64,000 nt of DNA from NCBI GenBank assembly GCA_018806915.1, contig JAGKQI010000041.1, positions 62,001 through 126,000 of the forward strand. Direction: 5' to 3'. Positions within the stretch are counted from its first letter, which is position 1; every line of letters begins with the position of its first letter. Below, piece by piece: positions 52,679 to 62,623 of the stretch. Made by a program: the position numbers and the translations under genes. Below the pieces are notes generated by a model, which was not told where the DNA came from, did no database searches, and worked only from the letters and a program-made list of their open reading frames with translations. Source of the DNA: Phytophthora colocasiae (taxonomy: Eukaryota > Oomycota > Peronosporomycetes > Peronosporales > Peronosporaceae).

Positions 52679-54370
52679 GTGCAATGGCTACTCGAAGACA
52701 AGCCAGAGAAGGGCGACCCCGAGTACTCGACGAGAATCCGTGCAACGGCTGAGGATCGACCGGATCCGACAAGCCCAAGACGAAGAAACATGGATCTTCA
52801 ACCTGAAGTCGTTCCTGCGGGACAGCTGACGGATCTGACTGCGGCCGAAGCCAAAACGTGCCGTCTGCTAGCAGACAATTTCGAGTTGGACGAGGATGAG
52901 CTGTTGTTCTATTGCACGCCGTCACGAAGGGCCGAAGCCGATCGAGATGGATTATTACGACTGGTTATACCGGAGACGCTCCAGGCGGACCTGCTGCATC
53001 ACTATCATAGCAGTTTAGAAGGAGGTCATCAAGGGATTGGCCGTACGTACCAGAGGATCAAGGATCACTTCTACTGGAGAGGACTTTTCAGATCTGTGCA
53101 ACAGTTCGTCGGAGAATGCGTGGACTGTGAGACGGGCAAGGGGCGACCTACGATCCGTGGTGTGTCGCCAGGCAACATTCAAGCCACTTACCCGTTTCAA
53201 GTGATCGCCATGGATCACATACCCTCGCTCCCAAGATCCGAGAACGGGAATACCGAACTTCTGGTATGGGTGGATCTCTTTACCGGCTACGTGATCGTCA
53301 ATGCCAATAACTCGCGAACAGCACAAGCGGTGGCGGAGTCCTATGAGATCTGTGTGTTTCGTCGTTTCGGCGCCAGCCAGGTGATCCGGCACGACCGAGA
53401 ACCCGGGTTCATGTCCGACTTCTTTCGTGCTTTCAACCGGATCCTAGGCCAGCGCCAGAGAGCCACTATGGCTTATCGACCACAGTCGAACGGCACGGCT
53501 GAACGGATGGTGCAGACGATTACTCGAGCAATCAAGATGTATGTTCAGGATCCCGACCAGAGAGATTGGGACGAGTATGCCGAACGCTTGACATTTGCTT
53601 TGAACACTGCACAAGACCGGACTAGGGGCGACACGCCGTTCTACCTCGCACACGGTTGGGATCCCAAGACGACTCTGGAAGCAACGCTCTCCGTGGGGAA
53701 TACCGGACGTCGAGATACAGATCCACGACGCTGGAGGTATAAGATCCAGCGACACTACCAACTGGCCAGGGCTGAGGTGAATGACCGCTTGAAGCAGGCG
53801 ATCTCGGATCGTGCCGACCGGCAGAACGAGGCGGCGACTCAACACTCCATCGAGGCCGGATCCCAAGTGTGGCTGTTCTTAGACAGAGTCAAGGAAGGGT
53901 ACGCCAAGAAACTGGCTCACCTGTGGCATGGACCGTTCCGTGTGGCGGAAATGACGAATGAGTATGCAGCTCGCTTGGAAATCGTTGGTACAGACTACCA
54001 CTTGTTTCCGGTGGTGCACATCTCCAAGTTGAAGCCTGTCAGGACATTCCCAGACCGACCGAAGATCCAGCTGACGTTGGACGAAGCGGATCGTTTAGAC
54101 TTCGACGAAGCCTTGTTACCGGAGGACAGCTGGGAGCGTGATCTGGAAGACGGCGAGTTTGAAGTCGAGCGGATCGCGGACGTCCGGACCGGACGACCCA
54201 CTCGGTATGGCCGGATCCGACGAGAATTCCAAGTTTTCTGGAAGGGGTACGAGGACCCTACCTGGGTAGATGAAGCAGACCTGAACTGCGGCGCGTTACT
54301 GCATGAGTTCCTCCAAGAACGGAGCAAAAGGAACCGCTTCCAAGCGATGCAGTCGCATGAGGAGGAGTAG
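52679..54370 (+). CDS. Integrase of the 14-kb element with chromodomain-like tail
   Basis: 563 codons. The zinc-binding module is HHYHSSLEGGHQG...CVDCETGK. The DDE core has AMDHIPSLPR, RHDREPGFMSD and SNGTAERMVQTITRA. The GPY/F-like region reads AGSQVWLFLDRVKEGYAKKLAHLWHGPFRV. The C-terminal tail VERIADVRTG...REFQVFWKGYEDPTWVDEADL is chromodomain-like (Tyr/Phe-x-Val-x-Trp-x-Gly-Tyr), placing the element with chromoviruses. No frameshift occurs in this frame. The stop at 54368-54370 is about 1 kb before the 3' LTR; the gap holds array C. Confidence 0.9.
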   Translation: MQWLLEDKPEKGDPEYSTRIRATAEDRPDPTSPRRRNMDLQPEVVPAGQLTDLTAAEAKTCRLLADNFELDEDELLFYCTPSRRAEADRDGLLRLVIPETLQADLLHHYHSSLEGGHQGIGRTYQRIKDHFYWRGLFRSVQQFVGECVDCETGKGRPTIRGVSPGNIQATYPFQVIAMDHIPSLPRSENGNTELLVWVDLFTGYVIVNANNSRTAQAVAESYEICVFRRFGASQVIRHDREPGFMSDFFRAFNRILGQRQRATMAYRPQSNGTAERMVQTITRAIKMYVQDPDQRDWDEYAERLTFALNTAQDRTRGDTPFYLAHGWDPKTTLEATLSVGNTGRRDTDPRRWRYKIQRHYQLARAEVNDRLKQAISDRADRQNEAATQHSIEAGSQVWLFLDRVKEGYAKKLAHLWHGPFRVAEMTNEYAARLEIVGTDYHLFPVVHISKLKPVRTFPDRPKIQLTLDEADRLDFDEALLPEDSWERDLEDGEFEVERIADVRTGRPTRYGRIRREFQVFWKGYEDPTWVDEADLNCGALLHEFLQERSKRNRFQAMQSHEEE

Positions 54371-54529
54371 CCGAGGTGGTGGATCTTCTATTTGTGAGGG
54401 CGCTCGCCATTGTGGAAGAAGAAGACTGGCAGCCTACTGCGAGTGGACGCATTGTGTATTTACATGTGAAGAAAAGAAGGTTGACCTCTGAGTGGGGATC
54501 GGATGCCAGCTAGGTCGATGCCCGATCAC

Positions 54530-55045
54530 TTACTCAGATCTCAGGCGGATCCTTGGGTTCTGAAGTTGGATCCTTGGGTCCTGAAGGCGGATCCTTGGGT
54601 TCTGAAGGCGGATCCTTGGGTCCTAAGGCGGGATCCTCGGATCTCCGAGTTGGATCCTCGGGTTTTTGAAGTTGGATCCTTGGGTCCTAAGGCGGGATCC
54701 TCGGATCTCCGAGTTGGATCCTTGGGTTATGAAGTCGGATCCTTGGGTTCTGAAGTCGGATCCTGGGGTTTTTGAAGTTGGATCCTTGGGTCCTAAGGCG
54801 GGATCCTCGGATCTCCTAGTTGGATCCTTGGGTTATGAAGTCGGATCCTCGGGTTTTTGAAGTTGGATCCTTGGGTCCTAAGGCGGGATCCTCGGATCTC
54901 CAAGTTGGATCCTTGGGTTCTGAAGTCGGATCCTCGGGTTTTGAAGTTGGATCCTTGGGTCCTAAGGCGGGATCCTCGGATCTCCGAGTTGGATCCTTGG
55001 GTTCTGAAGCCGGATCCTTGGGTTTTGAAGTTGGATCCTTAAGTC
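54530..55045. repeat. Array C: internal GGATCC tandem repeat
   Basis: About two dozen units of about 21 bp of the form GGATCCTTGGGTTCTGAAGT, with variants (CCTAAGGCG, TCTCCGAGTT). All retain GGATCC or GGATC. It lies between the integrase stop and the 3' LTR and is unrelated in spacing text to arrays A and B except for the GGATCC core. Confidence 0.92.
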
Positions 55046-55373
55046 TTTTGACAATGGGCCTCACTATCGTTTCTTGGACGATTGAAGTTAGAGTGTGCGG
55101 ATCCTGAGTGAAAAAGCCAGAGTGGACGAGAAATATATGGGAGTCGTGGCCGCAGCGGGGTCAGAAGGAGCTTGGTCACAATGAGGGCAAGGAAGTTGGG
55201 TTGTAGAGCGATCTTGGACGAAGAACACCGTGGTGTACGCGAAAGAACTGGCGTCGGCGGACCGATCCATTTTTGCTGAAGTGGTGATTTGAAGAAGTGG
55301 CGGATCGGACTGAGAATTTGTATGGGAACGACGTGATGCCGTCGTGCGGCAACAACCTCGTCCCAGGGGCGAT

Positions 55374-57796
55374 TGTGGTGAAGTGGATTTGTGGTAAAGT
55401 GGATTCAAATCAAACCGGATACAACGCAGAACGACCACGATGATGGGTGACGTGCGACAGTGGTGCTACGATAAGGACAGGTCCCTGGAACTGGATACCT
55501 ATTCTAGGGCGGACCCTAAGTTAGGACCCACTTGGCCTAGCTTACCTACGTTCGGATCCCACAGTTCTAAGTGCGGATCCGGTGATCCTAAGTGCGGATC
55601 CGGCAATCCTTAAGTGCGGATCCGGCAGTCCTAAGTGCGGATCCGGCAGTCCTAAGTGCGGATCCGGCAGTCTTAAGTGCGGATCCGGCAGTCCTTAGGT
55701 GCGGATCCGGCAGTCTTAAGTGCGGATCCCGCGGTCCTAAGTGCGGATCCTTCGAACCCCCAGATCCAGAGATCCAGATCCAAGATCCTCGGATCCCGAA
55801 GCCGGATCCCCAAGATCCAAGATCCCGAGATCCAGATCCAGGATCCTCGGATCCCGAAGCCGGATCCCCAAGATCCAAGATCCAAGATCCCGAGATCCAG
55901 ATCCATGATCCTCGGATCCCGAAGCCGGATCCCCAAGATCCAAGATCCAAGATCCCGAGATCCAGATCCAAGATCCTCGGATCCCGAGGCCGGATCCCCA
56001 CCCGAGATCCAGATCCAAGATCCTCGGATCCCGAAGCCGGATCCCGAAGCCGGATCCCCAAGATCCAAGATCCCGAGATCCAGATCCAAGATCCTCGGAT
56101 CTCGAGGCCGGATCCCCAAGATCCAAGATCCTCGGATCCTGAAGCCGGATCCCTAAGATCCAAGATCCCAAGATCCAGATCCAAGATCCTCGGATCCTGA
56201 AGCCGGATCCCCAAGATCCAAGATCCCGAGATCCAGATCCAGGATCCTCGGATCCCGAAGCCGGATCCCCAAGATCCAAGATCCCGAGATCCAGATCCAA
56301 GATCCTCGGATCCCGAAGCCGGATCCCGAAGCCGGATCCCCAAGATCCAAGATCCAAGATCCCGAGATCCAAGATCCTCGGATCCCGAAGCCGGATCCCG
56401 AAGCCGGATCCCCAAGATCCAAGATCCCGAGATCCAGATCCAAGATCCTCGGATCCCGAAGCCGGATCCCCAAGATCCAAGATCCCGAGATCCAGATCCA
56501 AGATCCTCGGATCCCGAAGCCGGATCCCCAAGATCCAAGATCCCGAGATCCAGATCCAAGATCCTCGGATCCCGAGGCCGGATTCCCAAGATCCAAGATC
56601 CTCGGATCCTGAAGCCGGATCCCTAAGATCCAAGATCCCAAGATCCAGATCCAAGATCCTCGGATCCTGAAGCCGGATCCCCAAGATCCAAGATCCCAAG
56701 ATCCAGATCCAGGATCCTCGGATCCCAGAAGCCTGGATCCCAAGATCCAAGATTCAAGATCCCGAAATCCAGATCCAGGATCCTCGGATCCTGAAGTCAG
56801 ATCCCAAGATCCAAGATCCCGAGATCCAGATGGCGGATCCCCAAGATCCAAGATCCAAGATCCAGATCCAAGATCCCGAGATCCAGATGGCGGATCCCCA
56901 AGATCCAAGATCCAAGATCCTCGGATCCAGATGCCGGATCCCCAAGATCCAAGATCCCGAGATCCAGATGCCGGATCCCCAAGATCCAAGATCCCGAGAT
57001 CCAGATCCAGGATCCTCGGATCCGAAGTCGGATCCTTGGATCCTGAAGCTGGATCCTCGGATCTGAACTCGGATCCTCAAGATCCAAGACATCGACATAG
57101 TGGAGAAGTTGCAGGAGAGCCAGCATGATCTAAGATAGAGATTTGCGATGGGCAAGATAGGGTACAGGATGAGGAACTGGATAACCATAAATCAGAGAGT
57201 CGAATTTACCTTCTAGTGCGCAAGTGGTTTTCTTCAGGACCTAAGACAAGGGAAGAGGATAGTGTATTGGCCTCCCCTTAGTCTTCCTGCAAGTTTCTTC
57301 GCCTACCTAGCTACAGCTAAGACCGGATCCCTGATTTGGCCGGCTTACCTTACGCTAGTGAAGACCCCGGATCCAACGGTGTTGATTGCTTAACCGCAGG
57401 ATCCCTCGACCTCTCAACACCCTCAAGATCAACCGCTACAGGAGGCGACAAGCAAGACAGTAAAGGAAAGGAAAAGGAACCCCACAGCCACCAAGGCAAC
57501 CCCGGATCTAAGGATCCACAAGATCTTCGAGTCCAAGACCATCCCCCCAACCAGGACCTGTGTGCAGGAATACCCACGCAAGTCCAACCTCCCAAGTCCC
57601 CGCCAAGGACGTTCAAGCCCTCACGCCTGTGTACAGTCTCCCGTTCCTGAGAGAGCAGATCCCGCCCACTGACGGGTACACAAGGTGAGCCTCAGCAACC
57701 CCACGGTTATCGGAGTACCCCCTCCGTTAGTCAGTGTCTGGGCGCCGTGTGTGAACGTTGGATCCCTGCTCATTCCAGCGGATCCACTACACCACA
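55374..57796 (+). repeat. 3' LTR, 2,423 bp
   Basis: Same organisation as the 5' LTR. Array A is at 55566-55755. Array B is longer (about 55755-57090, roughly 1,340 bp against 850 bp), which accounts for essentially all of the 483-bp length difference. Confidence 0.92.
55755..57090. repeat. Array B in 3' LTR, expanded
   Basis: The same composite GATCC repeat with a clear 58-bp period (for example between 56461 and 56519). It contains several sub-blocks, such as doubled GAAGCCGGATCCC, not present in the 5' LTR copy. Confidence 0.92.
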
Positions 57797-57800
57797 ACAT

Positions 57801-58101
57801 CTTTCACGCGGTCCGTAATGGCAACCCACCTCTCAGTTTTTGATCCTCCTCTTTCCCGTTGTCACCGAGCACCACCTTCACCATGAGGCAGTCCTCTTTC
57901 GTCTTGTAAGACACGTTGCTGCTGCTTCTTGTTGCTTGCACCCTTCTTCTTATCAGTAGCAGCTTCAGCGCGAGCTCCTTCTCCGTCGTCATCTGACGCG
58001 ACCGCAACTGTCTCCACGACGATAGGAGCCCTCACCGCAGCTTGAGTCTCGGCCAAGTCGTCATTCTTCAGGCCTTCTTCCGTCTGCTCTTCGGCTACCA
58101 T
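57801..58101 (-). pseudogene. 5' part of a host gene split by the 14-kb element
   Basis: Starts at a true ATG (58101), MVAEEQTEEGLKNDDLAETQ. It continues through an acidic, Ala-rich region and a Lys/Gln-rich stretch (KKKGASNKKQQQ), then CLMVKVVLGDNGK. The frame slips at short A runs before TERWVAITDRVKDV reaches the element. Its 3' end is at 43473-43564. I do not recognise the protein. The K/Q-rich and acidic composition suggests a nuclear protein, but that is weak inference. Confidence 0.5.
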
Positions 58102-58286
58102 CGCACGCGCCTTCAGAGGCGCGGAAGGGTGTCACAACGCTTGCCTAGCGAGCTCGCTCGCATGTTTCCTTTTCGGCAACCTCGAAACATGTTTTCTGGC
58201 ATAAGGATTCGCATGATGATGAGGAGGTTATCAAAAGATATAGATTTTGGACGCTGGGCCTCGCTTTTAATTGGCAATGGGGGGGT

Positions 58287-58731
58287 TCACACCGGCAAAT
58301 TTCCAGTAGATTACAAGAAAGTCCATTTCTCCAAATTTACTGAAATCGGCGAGTTGCCTTCCAACCGGTCAATCTTCAGCTGCCTCAGAGAACACAGATA
58401 AATGGCGGGGGCCAGCGTATCCCCAGCAGATCTGGTCGCGATTCGTTGGTTTATTGAACGCGGCGAAGATAATGGAGAGAGTAGCAGTGAAGAGAGCGAC
58501 GGTGATTACAGCTAAGACATCGCCCCGCTACTCCCTTACGCTACGAGTGGCTCTGACCTTGCTCCACGCTCGCCATGGCCTTCTTGGATTCTCCCCTACT
58601 GCAAACTGAAGAAATTCCGAGTAGCTGATCTCCCTACTCGGAAAAAGTACCACTCTTCTGCAAATTCGGTCAAACGAGACACAAAAAAGACTGGTTTATG
58701 TAAGTCGCCTACTGGAAATTTGCCGGTGTGA
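58287..58731. repeat. Short element bounded by 23-bp perfect inverted repeats
   Basis: The left arm at 58287-58309 (starts TCACACCGGCAAATTTCC) and the right arm at 58709-58731 are exact reverse complements, 445 bp overall. The inside shows no transposase. Consistent with a MITE, although no clear target duplication was found. Confidence 0.7.
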
Positions 58732-59121
58732 GAGCATCTCCACCGGTTAGGTCAATTGTTATTTGTCAAATTTGTTATTTGACACTGAGCTCTCACACTG
58801 GTCGGCATTTATATACCAGCTATAGACAATCCACGATTGACAATTCTGAAAATGCTTCCTGGCATGTGCATTAACTTGGTCCCGTTTGTGGACAGCCAAC
58901 CAAGACCGTAGCAACAATCGAATGATGGCGTTGTCGTAAAACTCAATATTATCAGAGGTGGTGTCCAATCAAGCCAATACCGCCCCCTGTCGCCCACGTA
59001 GTCCTCGGTCAAATTTGGCTAGAACTTAATCTGGACTACGTCAAATCCGCAATTTGACCTCAACCGGTGGAGAGAAATTCTTGTCAAATATGCAATTTGA
59101 CCCCCACCGGTGGAGATGCTC
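58732..59121. mobile_element. 390-bp MITE with GAGCATCTCCACCGG termini
   Basis: The ends are inverted repeats starting GAGCATCTCCACCGGT, with weaker similarity inward (GTCAAAT...). TGA flanks both sides (58729-58731 and 59122-59124), a 3-bp target duplication of the kind made by PIF/Harbinger-type elements (usually TWA). No coding. It directly abuts the previous inverted-repeat element. Confidence 0.7.
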
Positions 59122-59124
59122 TGA

Positions 59125-59857
59125 ACCCCCCCCATTTTGGAACAAAGGTTACAGTTTACCGAGATTCTCTTCCTAAGTACGTTTGTTTTGTTCCGTAACC
59201 CTCCGGCTCCGAGTTGCTCCGAAAACTAAAGTTCTCTACTGTCGCGACTGTCACGGGTCTTTCTTCTCACTGCCCATTCCCTTTCTTACAGCGGATGTAA
59301 AACGTTGAGATTTGGTCGTGATCATTTCGGTTGTGTATCTCTTCAAGCAAAAGATCAAGACGTAAAAGGCACTGGATTGGCTCCTTCTATTATGATGATG
59401 TGTGTAGTCTTCTTCACTTCCGAATCTGCTGCCGACGTCTCAGAAGATCGGAGGGAAAGAAAAAACCCGTGGGAACTGGGAGTGACCCATAACAAGCGCT
59501 AAAGCCCACCAGAGTAGAATCCCTAGCAATACGCGAAGAAGCCCTTCTCCAACACATTTAGTTGTAAGAAGAGAAGTGATCCACCCGAAAAAAAGAAACG
59601 GTGAAAGACGTGCCTCAGGGAGCCAAAGAAAACAGCGCTGAAGCACAGATCAAGAAACCAGATGCGGTCGACAAGAAAAAAAAAGTATAAAACCTGACCA
59701 ACCTCTTACAAGGATCACGAAGCGGCTGAAAGCAAACCAGAGCCGAGTCCAGAGCCAACTGTAAAACCAGTAAATATGGCTGGGATGACGAGTCAGATAC
59801 GCCGCCACCGTTTCATGAGCTTGTGAATGAGCATCAGCTCTCTGTCTTTCGTCTTCA
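59125..59857. other. Intergenic, no supported gene
   Basis: No domain-bearing frame. The region just before 59858 should hold the missing N-terminus of the jacalin gene but shows no continuing frame. Confidence 0.4.
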
Positions 59858-62379
59858 ATGTTGTCTGGGATCAGTTTGGACATTTCAGCACCAAAGGCGC
59901 AAACGTTCACTCATAGTGGAACTGGAAGTGATCGCAAGGTCCTAAAGCTTGAGAAAGGAGAGTACATCACGTCGATGGAAGTTCACTGGGGCAAAAAGGA
60001 TGGTAATACCCGCATGTTCTACGTGAGTTTTCTGACGAGTGCCGATAATTCGCTTGCGGGAGGTTCGATGACAGATCAGAAGAGCACTGTCACCGCTCCT
60101 GAAGGTTTCCAGCTCGCTGGGTTCTTTGGCAAATCCGGCAAGGAGATCGACATGCTGGATGCGATTTGGGCATCGATTGATCTCGTCACCCCCGCGCCAA
60201 CTCCAGTCCCTGCTGCTACCACCGTTGAGACTCGCCTGGTACTACTGCACCTGAAGATATTGCTGGAAGTTTGTCAGAGGTGTCGACTAAGGCGAACAAG
60301 AGGCCTGTTCAGTTGAGCGATTCCTTTGGTGGACCTCACGGTGAACAGTTTTCCGATCAACTGGCATGTACTTCAGGGATGACCATCGCTTCTGTCACCA
60401 TTCGAGGGGACGAACGGCTGGACGGGCTTACGGTGCAAGTTTCGGCTCCAAAAGAGATGGTTTTCGCTCACGGTGGGAAAGGTGGCAAGGAGAATACGTT
60501 GACGCTCGAACCCGGGGAGTATATCACGACGATGGAAGTTCACTGGGGTCGGAAGCGTGGGAATACACGTATCTTCTACGTTAGTTTGGGCACCAGCAAG
60601 GGTAATGCGGTATCTGGTGGTTCGCAAACAGAAGAGAAGGGGTCCGTCACTGCACCAAAGGGCTATCAACTTGTGGGTTTCTTTGGTCGGTATGGGGACG
60701 ATATGGATTTGATTGGAGCTGTGTGGTCCAGTATTGCTGCAGTGAACGAGACCTCGTCTGCTGTCACCGTTTCCGCAGATGAAGACATTGCTCTGGGCGA
60801 ACTATTCGGTGGCCCCCACGGTAACGCGTTCTCAGACATCAACGATGTAAAGTTTGGCCAAACGATGAGCTCCGTCACACTTCGGTCTGAAAAGCGCGTC
60901 GATGCTGTAACACTCCAAGTTAGTGCGCCACTAGAGCAGACTATGACTCATGGAGGAAATGGTGGAACAGAGAAGAAAATCACTCTCGCTGCTGATGAAT
61001 TCATCACATCGATGGAGGTTCACTGGGACAAGAAGGACAGACAGACCCGAGTCTTTTATCTCAATCTCACGACTACGGCTGGTCAATCGATCGCCGGTGG
61101 AACCAAGACAGCTAACTCTGGTACAGCGACAGCCCCCGAGGGTTTTGTGTTGGGTGGATTTTACGGTCGTGCCTCCGATGAAGTGTATCAGATCGGGGCG
61201 ATCTGGACACGGAAGACGGCGAAGAATCTGGAGCTCACGGATCCATCAGGTGTAGGCAATGGAACCTACGGTACGACGATCCGCAACCACCATTTCCAAG
61301 TCCAGCGACACCGCGTGTTATCGAAAGTCAATGGACTTTGACAGCAACAATATCTGTCCCTTGGGATACAGCAGAGACGATGATGAATGTGAAGCACGAT
61401 GTCTGATGGCGTATCCGGTTGTGTGTGGATTGGAGTGTATCCCCCCAAACGACAACTGTGTCATGGCAGTTCTCAACAAGATCGTGTCTGTCGTCGTTGT
61501 GGCTCTCAACGCTGCGACTTTGAACGTATTTGGGTCGATCCTGGCGACGTACAAGATCACAAGAATGCTCGCTTTTCGCAACGGGTTCTTATGGTTGTGG
61601 AGTTTATCGTCAAGTAAACAATTACCAATGGAGACGAGATTATTTCAACTGGTGCAAATGTCATGAGCTTACTAACTGGGAACGAGATGAGTGACAACTC
61701 CACGACGGTAGCGGAACTGGACGACCTTGTGGCGCAGAACACGAGTTGTGGGTGGCAGCTCAAGCGACTCACAGATCGAGTCACTCGCGCAGTTCTCAAG
61801 TATCGCAATACTACCACCGAGGATAACGACATCCCCATCGTCACCAACAACTGCATGGGTGAATTGTTGGCCAACAAAACTTTGACCGCAGCCTACGAGA
61901 CCCGTGATCTGATCCGGAAAACGTTCGGAGTGATCGTAGACCAACTCATCGAAACAGGCAAGACGGATGGTGGCAAGGACGTTGCTGAAGATGATTATAT
62001 GCTGGAAGTGTCCAATATGGGGCTTGTTGTATTGTCCACAATCGATCCAACGGGTATCGCATTCATGGCTTCACAGTTCGTGCAGCCAATCTGTGGACCT
62101 ACAGCTTATGTGGGCGAGATCGATGATGGAACTCTGTACGATGCACTTGGACTGATGACAATGGACGAAGCATTTGAAGGAAGCTACGGGTCCTACACTC
62201 ACGCGGGTGATGGCGTTGTTCGCCTCATTTTCGAGAGTGTTGATACCAAGGATGTGACGGTCGTCGTTTACTCTGGAGGTGATGAATACGCCAAGATCGA
62301 CATTGGTGCTGGGGATGTCACCACTTGGTCTGCGACGTTCCCTGAACTGGAGGACAAGACCATGTACTTGGACCGCTAG
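59858..62379 (+). pseudogene. Three-jacalin-domain protein with Cys-rich and helical C-terminus, frameshifted
   Basis: Three jacalin-type lectin domains occur at about 59858-60190, 60310-60740 and 60795-61215. Each has a version of LSDxFGGPHGxxFSD, VxxQVSAP, HGGxGG, EYITxMEVHW and YQLxGFFGR. The first domain lacks its N-terminal strands. A Cys-rich module follows (NICPLGYSRDDDECEARCLMAYPVVCGLECIPPNDNC), then a long helical domain (61663-62379) that ends in a beta-rich segment. This architecture occurs in oomycete jacalin proteins. The frame breaks near 60238 (a missing C in a short C run), near 61300 and near 61560-61640. No signal peptide is visible. It would bind carbohydrates if intact. 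Confidence 0.8.
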
Positions 62380-62623
62380 AGGTGTGCTTCCTGGGGTTGC
62401 CAGGTAAAGGTGGAGGTTCACTGTTGATGTGGATCCCTCGGTCGTCGGAAGGAGGTCATATCACCATGCACGTAAGGATCAACGCGTCTTAGCTGTACGG
62501 TGTGTTGTAACGTTAACTGCGCTTTTAACTTTCACAAGAATGAGTTTCATCATTAGTGTTCTGCTAAGTGACCACATTGAATCTCACTAGAATGAGTTTC
62601 ATCAGAGATAACTTCTTCTCACC
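62380..62623. other. Convergent intergenic region
   Basis: The shared 3' flank of the jacalin gene (plus) and the dehydrogenase (minus). The short repeat AGAATGAGTTTCATCA occurs at about 62537 and 62590. Confidence 0.5.

Larger units (their letters stand above)
43565..57796 (+). mobile_element. 14.2-kb Ty3/gypsy element with GGATCC-array LTRs
   Basis: Complete element on the plus strand. The LTRs (43565-45504 and 55374-57796) start TGTGGTG and end CACCACA, a perfect 7-bp inverted pair. The target duplication ACAT lies at 43561-43564 and 57797-57800. A probable primer-binding site TGGTGCGCGTGCCC follows the 5' LTR at 45506. Internal order is gag with zinc knuckles, aspartic protease, a long spacer, reverse transcriptase, RNase H, a second RNase H, integrase, a chromodomain-like tail and a third GGATCC array. 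Unique LTR parts differ at about four bases plus a 3-bp indel, but the arrays differ by about 480 bp. GGATCC is hugely over-represented throughout. Confidence 0.93.

Noticed and set aside
55588..56750. Open frames of 333 and 337 codons on the minus strand
   Set aside because: They are translations of the stop-free 58-bp array in the 3' LTR. The same DNA opens in several frames with the same 58-residue period, so there is no sign of selection for one protein.
58042..58401. 119-codon plus-strand frame
   Set aside because: It runs across the host-gene 5' end and into a MITE-like inverted repeat, with no family resemblance.
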